Below are positions 1 through 5,325 of a stretch of 8,468 nt of DNA, piece by piece. Source of the DNA: Clostridia bacterium. GTDB taxonomy: Bacteria > Bacillota > Clostridia > Christensenellales > Borkfalkiaceae. The stretch covers positions 1 to 8,468 of the forward strand of contig JAIEAS010000071.1 of assembly GCA_029071285.1 (NCBI GenBank), in the 5' to 3' direction. The notes below the pieces were generated by a model. The model was not told the DNA's origin. It ran no database searches and worked only from the letters and a program-made list of their open reading frames with translations. The number at the start of each line of letters is the position of its first letter. Position 1 is the first letter of the stretch. Made by a program: the position numbers and the translations under genes.

Positions 1-1
1 A

Positions 2-3000
2 AGGCTTTGGCTATCTTTAATCTTGTCATTTTTATGCGCAGCATTATTATGCTGTGCTTTTGTATTGCCTTTTTCGGGTAGAAACAATACAAAAACGGCA
101 AGCGCGGCGGCTGTAACCGGCGCGGTTACATATCAGCAACTCAGTGCGAAAATGTATGTGAATACCACCGGCTGGACAACAGTTGGTGTTTCAAGTATGG
201 GCGGGGTGAACGGTACGTATGGTACAGTTTCGTTTAATCCCTCGTCAAAAGTGGCGACAGGAACAAAGACGAATTACTGTGTGCAAGGCATAGGCTGCTA
301 TACTGCTTTCAGTGCGACCGTTACGGTACCGGCAAAAACGGAATACACCGTAAAATTTTCTTTTGCGCAAACCTTCACGCTTACTCGTCAGAGCGGTGGT
401 ACGGCACCTGCCAGGGGCGATGTTTTCTACTATGGCAACACGGCTGACGACCCTGCGGCAAGCGACAAGTCCTCGGGGATGACCATTTCTTGTTATTTGG
501 GCAACAGACCTACCAGTGCAGACGGTAAAAATTACGTTGTTTCTACGATTACTTATGCTGATAGTGGTAGCGACAATGGCACTAAGAGAGCAAATGGAAG
601 TATACCTGCAATAACAATGACAAATAACTCAGATACAGTTCAAACGTATGTAGCCTACTTTGGTTATAGCGCGGGTTGTTGTACTGCGTCAAGTTCGAAA
701 AACCAGTATAGTTCTTCGGTAACAATGAGCGAAACTGTTTACGAAACCGTATCTGCGAAAGTTGATAATTCTTCGGTAAATTATGACAGTGATAATCATA
801 ACTTTACTTTTATATATAACGAAAATAAGGTAGCAATTTCAAAGATTGTAGATAATACCGGCGCAACTCTTTACACACATGACGTAACGGGCGCAGATCC
901 CGATTCGGGCGCAAACCCCCTTAACGGTAACGTGTGGACTGCAAGCCTAAGCGGAACTTATACGGTTTCATTTGATATTTTACCCGGCTGTACGGCTACC
1001 TGGGCGCCGTCGGATACTGACACAGATACCAAAGACGTTTCGTTCACAATCAAAAAAGCGGTCGTACCCGTGCCTACGCTTGCTTCACTAAGTGAGCAGC
1101 CGTTTACGGGTATCTCCTGCCCGTTCAGGTTTACGGATGTATCTGAATTAATAGATATAACCGTGGACTCTACGGATATGACCGTGGGCGCAACAGACGC
1201 TTCGGGCAACTGCGTTCTTGAAGCGACCAAGGGCGGTACGTATAACGTTACTTATACCCTTAAAGATACCGATAACTGCGAATGGGCAACTGGCGGCAGC
1301 GACCCGTTAACCCTTACGGGCGGCTTGAAGATAACCCCCAAATCTACGAGTATTTCGGCAACCACAACGACGGGCGACTGGGAATGGAAAAAGAACAAGT
1401 CGATGGAAATCACCGCTCGTATTCCCGGAATTGACAGTGCCGATAAGGCTACGCTCGAGCTTAAAGCTTCTTACTCACAGACGGGCGTCAACGTGCCTTT
1501 CCCCGTAAGCGTAGCTTATGATTCGGTTACCGACAGCTATAAGCTTACTATTCCCAACAACCTGAACATAAGCGAATACACGCTTACGATAGAGCTTGAA
1601 AACGCAAGCTCCACGAACAGCAATTCAAATTATAACATAACTGCATTTACGCAGACCTTTGAAGTGCTTGCGCCCGACGCAAGCTTTACCGAGGACGATA
1701 TTATCTGGCAGTACACCGTTGACGGCGGCAGCCCCGTTAAAATCGGTAAAGCCGATCTGGACGGCAGCGGAGTTTTACAGCTTGATTACGTAGGCAAAGA
1801 GTACACCTTTAAAGTATTTGACGATACTCTTGCGGCGGAAAGCTACGTGCAGGTGAAGGCAAACAGCTACACGGGCGACAAAAAGAAGACCGACTGCGGC
1901 ACTTACTCGGTTAGCGTAGTTATCGAAGCTTACGACAGCTCGATAATGGCTTTCCCCGATACGACTTTTACTTTAAACTATAAAATAAATCAGGCGACTA
2001 TTGACCTTGACGAGCTGGAATGGCAGTGGCAGTACGTGGGCGACGGCAATAAGTGGAATAACTTTGCCGACGGTATGCCCGTATTCAAAAAGGGCTACGG
2101 CGTAAAAACCAGAGTAAATCCCGATAATCTGCCCGTCGGACTTACCGCGGCGGATATAACGACTACGGACGAAAGACCCGCGCCCACTACCTTAGGCGCA
2201 CACCATACCGCGGTCAACTTTGCGCCGACGCTCAGCAACCCCAACTACGTGCGCCCCGCAGATTTCACTTACGACTGGGAAATCACAAAGACGATAGTAA
2301 AGATTATCACCTGGGTTCCGGGAGTTCTTCCCGACAGTACCGACGAGGACCGCGCGGTTAAGGTTGTTGACTGTCAGGATACCTACGGCAACGCGCTGAA
2401 ATATCTTTATTCTTTCAGCTATACGGACGCGGGCGGTACGGTGCATACGGTAACCGACAACGTGCTTGACGGCGATACCGCGAATCCCATGGGCGCGGAG
2501 GAAACTTTAACTCTGCTGTACCAGTATGCGGATAAAGAACACGTAATCAACGTAAGCGTGCGCGCAGAGCTTAAGGATACCGGCAACTACGAGTTTGCGG
2601 ACGGTTCGGTGCTTACGAGCACCTTTGACGCAGGCGAGGGACTTACGCAGGCAAAGGTGGAAGTTACCGGCGCAGGCTCAACCTTCGGCGACGTGAAGCT
2701 GGGCGTTAAGGTTACGGTTGACGGCGACCCTCTGCCCGAACCGTTCTACGAAATAAAGATTTGCGACAAGGACGGCAACGAGCTTGCAACCCTTACCCCC
2801 GAACAGCTGAAAGACCCCGCAAATTACAAGGCTTATCTTACCGACGCGGGCGATTATAAAATCAAAGTTGCGTTAACTCAGGTTGGCGAAGAGGGCGGCT
2901 ATTATCTCTCGGGCGCGAACGTGGATTACACGATAGAAAGCAAGCTTGTAGACCTTCCCGTAATTTCGGAAATGACCTTTACGGGCTATGACGTGGACCT

Positions 3001-4438
3001 TAAAGAACACTTTGACGACGCGTTTAAAAAGCTTATTGAGGACGGTATAGTAACCGTAACGGGCGGTGCAAGTTACCGCAACGCGGGGACCTATACGGCG
3101 TATTTAGAGCTTGCCAAAAACTACAAGTGGAACCTGCCCAAGGAAGAAGAGGAGGTTGCACCCGTAAGACTTGCGCTTGCTTCGGACGAGGCTGCAAAGC
3201 CCGTAGTAAGGGGCAACAAGCTTGAACTGCCCTGGACGATTAACCGCGCAAAGCTTGTTTCAAACTGGAATCTTAAAGGCAAGGACGGCGCAAAAAATAA
3301 CGCGCTCGTGCCCTGGCAGGAAAAAATAAACGACGGCACAGTAGACGTCGGAATGGATTACAGATATTACGACAACAGCAAGGTTCAGCTTTCCGAGGTT
3401 GAATTCAAGGGCGGCAGTACCTTCTTCGTTGACGCGTTCCTTTATGGCGAAGACGCCGACAACTTTGAGTTTGAAGGCGGAGTGGGCGAAAGCAAGCAAG
3501 CCACCGCTATGGTTGAGTACAAGGTGCCCAAGAGCGGCGCGGCGGCAATGCTCAGCGGAGTAAAAGACTTTGCAACCAAAACGTGGCTGGGACTTCCTAT
3601 CTGGGCTTGGCTTTTGATTGCGCTTGCGCTTATCATACTTCTTATAATAATAATCGTAGTTGCGAAGAAACGCAGAAAGTCAAAGGAAGAGCGCGAGGAA
3701 ATCAAAGCCCGTAAGGCAGAAGAAAAGGAGCGTCGCGAGGAAGAGCGCAGACTTCAGCAGGAGAAACTGCAAGCCGAGCGCGAGCTTGCTATGGCTAAAC
3801 AGCAGGCGGAGCTTGAAAAGATACGCGCTCAGGCTCAGGCGGGAGCTGGTATGGCTTCAATGGCTATGCAGCAGCAGATGCCTCAGCAACCTCAGCAGCA
3901 AATGCAACAACAGCCTGTTCAGCAACCTATGCAACAGCCTATGCAGGCGCAGCAGCCCGTGCAGTACGTTGCCGCAACGGATAATTCGGTACTTGCCGAA
4001 ATCAAGGCGGAGCTTGCAGAAATCAAGGCTCGGCAGAATATGATGGGCGGATTCGTACAGCCCATGCAGATGCCTGTGCAAATGCCGCAGTATTATCAGC
4101 AGCCCGTGCAGATGCCCGCACAGTCGGGCGACGCGACGGCGGTCGTGCTTGCAAAAATGGAAGCGGAGTTCGCTAAGATGCAGCTTGAATTCTACAAGAT
4201 GCACGGCGGCGTGCCCGTGAACTTCACGCCCCAGATTTCCGCACCGCCCGTTCAGGCTTTGCCTCAGCCCGCGCAGGAAGAAATTTCGCAACCCGTTCAG
4301 GCTCAGTATCCGTCGGACGCGGTTATCACTACCACCACGACGGTGGACACGACCAAGAAGAACGAAACTTCAACTATCCGCCGCGAACGCGAGGACGGCT
4401 TCGCTGACGTAGACGGTTTCTACGACTCGATTGACTAA
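2..4438 (+). CDS. Giant exported single-pass surface protein with Ig/MBG-like modules and a large cytoplasmic tail (5'-partial)
   Basis: Function unknown; the architecture suggests a cell-surface adhesin or envelope scaffold. The frame is open to the window edge and the hydrophobic signal segment is already under way there, so the true start lies upstream; the TTG at 23 is only the first possible start codon seen. Residues below are counted from that TTG. A hydrophobic core (about 3-18) and an Ala-rich cleavage region (25-30, TASAAA) form a signal peptide; no lipobox is seen. Residues about 31-245 form a Ser/Thr/Tyr-rich beta domain with Cys at 86, 92, 157, 219 and 220. About 250-1175 is a chain of degenerate Ig-like units carrying the 'G-T/D-Y-x-V ... 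N-Y-x-W/F' signature of MBG/YDG-type repeats (for example at 311, 405, 626, 943, 1022). The transmembrane helix is 1191-1214, followed by KKRRK as stop-transfer, so the C-terminus is cytoplasmic. The tail has a charged coiled coil (about 1219-1275), a Gln-rich run (1283-1314), two similar short helices (1323-1343, 1375-1396) and an acidic-aromatic end. No LPxTG sorting signal is seen. Recognition of the Ig-like units is by pattern only. Confidence 0.88.
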   Translation, partial: RLWLSLILSFLCAALLCCAFVLPFSGRNNTKTASAAAVTGAVTYQQLSAKMYVNTTGWTTVGVSSMGGVNGTYGTVSFNPSSKVATGTKTNYCVQGIGCYTAFSATVTVPAKTEYTVKFSFAQTFTLTRQSGGTAPARGDVFYYGNTADDPAASDKSSGMTISCYLGNRPTSADGKNYVVSTITYADSGSDNGTKRANGSIPAITMTNNSDTVQTYVAYFGYSAGCCTASSSKNQYSSSVTMSETVYETVSAKVDNSSVNYDSDNHNFTFIYNENKVAISKIVDNTGATLYTHDVTGADPDSGANPLNGNVWTASLSGTYTVSFDILPGCTATWAPSDTDTDTKDVSFTIKKAVVPVPTLASLSEQPFTGISCPFRFTDVSELIDITVDSTDMTVGATDASGNCVLEATKGGTYNVTYTLKDTDNCEWATGGSDPLTLTGGLKITPKSTSISATTTTGDWEWKKNKSMEITARIPGIDSADKATLELKASYSQTGVNVPFPVSVAYDSVTDSYKLTIPNNLNISEYTLTIELENASSTNSNSNYNITAFTQTFEVLAPDASFTEDDIIWQYTVDGGSPVKIGKADLDGSGVLQLDYVGKEYTFKVFDDTLAAESYVQVKANSYTGDKKKTDCGTYSVSVVIEAYDSSIMAFPDTTFTLNYKINQATIDLDELEWQWQYVGDGNKWNNFADGMPVFKKGYGVKTRVNPDNLPVGLTAADITTTDERPAPTTLGAHHTAVNFAPTLSNPNYVRPADFTYDWEITKTIVKIITWVPGVLPDSTDEDRAVKVVDCQDTYGNALKYLYSFSYTDAGGTVHTVTDNVLDGDTANPMGAEETLTLLYQYADKEHVINVSVRAELKDTGNYEFADGSVLTSTFDAGEGLTQAKVEVTGAGSTFGDVKLGVKVTVDGDPLPEPFYEIKICDKDGNELATLTPEQLKDPANYKAYLTDAGDYKIKVALTQVGEEGGYYLSGANVDYTIESKLVDLPVISEMTFTGYDVDLKEHFDDAFKKLIEDGIVTVTGGASYRNAGTYTAYLELAKNYKWNLPKEEEEVAPVRLALASDEAAKPVVRGNKLELPWTINRAKLVSNWNLKGKDGAKNNALVPWQEKINDGTVDVGMDYRYYDNSKVQLSEVEFKGGSTFFVDAFLYGEDADNFEFEGGVGESKQATAMVEYKVPKSGAAAMLSGVKDFATKTWLGLPIWAWLLIALALIILLIIIIVVAKKRRKSKEEREEIKARKAEEKERREEERRLQQEKLQAERELAMAKQQAELEKIRAQAQAGAGMASMAMQQQMPQQPQQQMQQQPVQQPMQQPMQAQQPVQYVAATDNSVLAEIKAELAEIKARQNMMGGFVQPMQMPVQMPQYYQQPVQMPAQSGDATAVVLAKMEAEFAKMQLEFYKMHGGVPVNFTPQISAPPVQALPQPAQEEISQPVQAQYPSDAVITTTTTVDTTKKNETSTIRREREDGFADVDGFYDSID
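3869..3964 (+). repeat. CAG/CAA-rich low-complexity tract encoding a Gln-Met-Pro-rich linker
   Basis: This stretch inside the surface-protein gene encodes residues 1283-1314 (numbered from the TTG at 23), of which 19 of 32 are glutamine, the rest being Met, Pro, Val and Ala. CAG and CAA codons are mixed, so the DNA is an imperfect trinucleotide repeat that could change length by slippage. The encoded segment is probably disordered and lies on the cytoplasmic side, between the membrane-proximal coiled coil and the first of two short helices. A second Gln/Met/Pro-rich linker follows at about residues 1344-1366. Confidence 0.75.
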
Positions 4439-4453
4439 TATTACTGTTACGCA

Positions 4454-4480
4454 GCCGCCCGCGGATTTCCCGCGGGCGGC
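4454..4480 (+). terminator. Intrinsic terminator of the surface-protein gene
   Basis: A perfect 11-bp GC-rich stem (GCCGCCCGCGG at 4454-4464, CCGCGGGCGGC at 4470-4480) with a 5-nt loop begins 15 bases after the stop codon. It is followed by TTGTCATTTC, a moderately U-rich run. The U-tract is not ideal, but the stem strength and position make termination likely. The stem is self-complementary and could also act on transcripts arriving from the right, although no minus-strand gene is present. Confidence 0.85.
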
Positions 4481-4505
4481 TTGTCATTTCAAGTGTTTTG
4501 CCTTT

Positions 4506-4597
4506 ACGTCATTGCGAGGAGCGTAGCGACGCGGCAATCCAGACGATACCGTTTTTTCGCACACTTCTGGATTGCTTCGCTTCGCTCGCAATGACGT
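4506..4597. repeat. Palindromic interspersed repeat, GTCATTGCGAG...GCAATCC type
   Basis: Two long inverted arms flank a 22-nt centre (4544-4565). The left arm is 4506-4543 and the right arm 4566-4597. The outer 13 bases (ACGTCATTGCGAG) and the inner 10 bases (GCAATCCAGA) are exactly complementary between the arms. The middle differs: 15 bases in the left arm (GAGCGTAGCGACGCG), which can form its own GCGT/ACGC mini-hairpin, and 9 in the right. From memory this motif occurs as a dispersed repeat in many unrelated bacterial genomes; no mechanism is assigned here. No clear target-site duplication is seen. It sits between the terminator of the surface gene and the promoter of the HNH gene, so it may be transcribed only by read-through. 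It may be a non-autonomous mobile element (MITE-like); this is inference. Confidence 0.8.
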
Positions 4598-4614
4598 GAG
4601 GGGCGGTGCGCCGC

Positions 4615-4643
4615 TTGATATTCTGTTAAAAATATAGTATAAT
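4615..4643 (+). promoter_or_regulatory. Near-consensus housekeeping promoter of the HNH gene
   Basis: A -35 element TTGATA (4615-4620), a 17-nt spacer, and a perfect -10 TATAAT (4638-4643). With the usual seven-base step from the last base of the -10, the predicted start of transcription is position 4650, which is the A of the ATG of the HNH gene. That leaves no 5' leader and no place for a Shine-Dalgarno sequence on the transcript. The promoter begins 17 bases after the right end of the palindromic repeat. Confidence 0.8.
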
Positions 4644-4649
4644 GGCGGT

Positions 4650-5087
4650 ATGGAACTTAAACTGAATTTCGAGCTTGTGCCCGACAGCTGCTGGTACAGC
4701 AATTTAAGAAGTATCCTCTCCCCCGCGCAGTGGGACGTCGTGAGAAAAGAGGCGTACGCCCGCGCGGACGGCAGGTGTATGATTTGCGGCGCGCCCGCAA
4801 AGCGGTTGGAAGCGCACGAGCGGTGGGAGTATGACGAAAAAAACGAAATTCAGCGGCTTGCGGACGTCGTTGCCGTCTGCAAAGCCTGCCACGAGGTGAT
4901 TCATATCGGCAGAACTTCCCTTACGGGACGTGAAAAAGAGGCAAGCGAACACTTTATGAAGGTGAACGGCTGCACCTATTCCGACTACCGCAAAGCCCTC
5001 GGCGAGGCGAACGAGGCGCACCGCCGCAGAAACGCGGTCGGGGAGTGGAAGCTGGACCTTAAATACCTTGAAAAGTTTACAAAGTAA
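4650..5087 (+). CDS. HNH endonuclease-like zinc protein (145 aa), predicted leaderless
   Basis: A small protein with an HNH (beta-beta-alpha-metal) nuclease signature. Zinc-binding pairs are C43-x2-C46 and C77-x2-C80. The HNH residues are H56 in the sequence EAHE (54-57), N65, and H81 or H85 in CKACHEVIH (77-85). The N-terminus (residues 6-21, containing WYSNLR) and the C-terminal helical part (FMKVNG about 101-106, then a W-x-L-D-L segment near 133-137) match, from memory, a family usually annotated only as 'HNH endonuclease' and of unknown role. DNA cleavage activity is therefore inferred from the motif, not shown. The ATG at 4650 is chosen because the reading frame starts there and the N-terminal block looks family-typical; the next in-frame alternative, GTG at 4677, would cut into that block. 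It is the only gene in its transcription unit and has no visible toxin, phage or restriction partner next to it. A housekeeping or repair role, or a domesticated mobile-element nuclease, are both possible. Confidence 0.85.
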   Translation: MELKLNFELVPDSCWYSNLRSILSPAQWDVVRKEAYARADGRCMICGAPAKRLEAHERWEYDEKNEIQRLADVVAVCKACHEVIHIGRTSLTGREKEASEHFMKVNGCTYSDYRKALGEANEAHRRRNAVGEWKLDLKYLEKFTK

Positions 5088-5097
5088 AAATGTTAAT

Positions 5098-5147
5098 TTG
5101 AAAATTATTTTCAATAAATTACCAAAAAACGCCTTTGAAAATTTTCA
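5098..5147. repeat. Two AT-rich TGAAAA/TTTTCA palindromes
   Basis: TTGAAAA-TTA-TTTTCAA (5098-5114) and the perfect 12-mer TGAAAATTTTCA (5136-5147) share the same half-site, TGAAAA, and lie in an AT-rich stretch directly after the HNH stop codon. They could be weak hairpins contributing to transcript ending, or a pair of protein-binding sites. In so AT-rich a sequence, chance similarity is a real possibility. Confidence 0.35.
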
Positions 5148-5161
5148 TAAAAAAATTTTTG

Positions 5162-5190
5162 CCGCAGGTCTTGACAACGCCTGCGGTTTA
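5162..5190 (+). terminator. Possible intrinsic terminator after the HNH gene
   Basis: The inverted repeat CCGCAGG (5162-5168) and CCTGCGG (5180-5186) has an 11-nt loop and is followed by TTTACTTTATACTT, with an A/T-rich run ahead of it. The position, about 75 bases after the HNH stop, suits a terminator. The stem is only 7 bp with a wide loop, and the loop contains TTGACA, the -35 of an apparent promoter, so the element could instead be an operator around that promoter. Confidence 0.5.
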
Positions 5191-5199
5191 CTTTATACT
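5171..5199 (+). promoter_or_regulatory. Candidate upstream promoter for the nrdD operon
   Basis: TTGACA (5171-5176), a 17-nt spacer and TATACT (5194-5199) fit a housekeeping promoter, with a predicted start near 5206. Transcripts would run through the downstream NrdR-box region into nrdD with a leader of about 120 nt. Because the -35 lies in the loop of the inverted repeat at 5162-5186, promoter and terminator readings compete. Confidence 0.45.
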
Positions 5200-5230
5200 T
5201 GACTTCACTGCCGCCCGAAAAGGGCACCCG

Positions 5231-5248
5231 ACCACAATATATTGTGGT
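5231..5248. promoter_or_regulatory. NrdR box 1 (upstream operator)
   Basis: The 18-base sequence ACCACAATATATTGTGGT is a perfect palindrome. Its inner 16 bases (5232-5247) match the published NrdR box consensus acaCwAtATaTwGtgt at every core position. NrdR is an ATP-cone zinc repressor of ribonucleotide reductase genes. The site lies just upstream of the -35 of the main nrdD promoter, as expected for the distal member of an NrdR box pair. The nrdR gene itself is not in the window. Confidence 0.88.
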
Positions 5249-5255
5249 TTGGGCA

Positions 5256-5284
5256 TTGACAGGCCACAAAATATGTGGTATTAT
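5256..5284 (+). promoter_or_regulatory. Main nrdD-nrdG-dut promoter
   Basis: A perfect -35 TTGACA (5256-5261), a 17-nt spacer and a -10 TATTAT (5279-5284) preceded by TGG (5276-5278), an extended -10. The predicted start is near 5291, giving a leader of about 35 nt before the nrdD ATG. NrdR box 2 fills almost the entire spacer and box 1 sits directly upstream, so repressor binding should block RNA polymerase access. Confidence 0.85.
5264..5278. promoter_or_regulatory. NrdR box 2 (operator within the promoter spacer)
   Basis: CCACAAAATATGTGG repeats the CCACA and TGTGG half-sites of box 1, but with five bases between them instead of six. Its left arm starts 32 bp after that of box 1, about three helical turns, which is the spacing known for paired NrdR boxes. 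It lies entirely between the -35 and the -10 of the main promoter. The one-base shortening makes it an imperfect, probably weaker site. Confidence 0.8.
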
Positions 5285-5312
5285 CAACAACGAACCCGTT
5301 TTTACGGAAGGC

Positions 5313-5319
5313 GAAGGAG
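5313..5319 (+). promoter_or_regulatory. Ribosome binding site of nrdD
   Basis: GAAGGAG ends 6 bases before the ATG at 5326 and decides that start. The frame is open farther upstream to a GTG at 5275, but that codon is inside the NrdR box and upstream of the predicted transcription start. Another ATG at 5321 is out of frame. Confidence 0.9.
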
Positions 5320-5325
5320 AATGCT

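Noticed and set aside
3857..4291. Minus-strand 144-codon ORF rich in Leu, His and Arg
   Set aside because: It is the antisense reading of the CAG/CAA-rich and helical tail region; its Leu/His-rich composition follows from that repeat.
4484..4702. Minus-strand 72-codon ORF across the palindromic repeat
   Set aside because: Its translation (LRAKRSNP and PRRYAPRNDV) is the familiar spurious product of this repeat family, and it runs over the HNH promoter and start.
4650..5087. HNH gene as part of a restriction, retron or other defence system
   Set aside because: No methylase, reverse transcriptase, ATPase or toxin-antitoxin partner lies beside it, and the neighbours are a surface protein and housekeeping genes.
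5275..5325. Extension of nrdD to an in-frame GTG at 5275
   Set aside because: The codon lies inside NrdR box 2 and upstream of the predicted transcript start, while the ATG at 5326 has GAAGGAG and the normal ATP-cone N-terminus.
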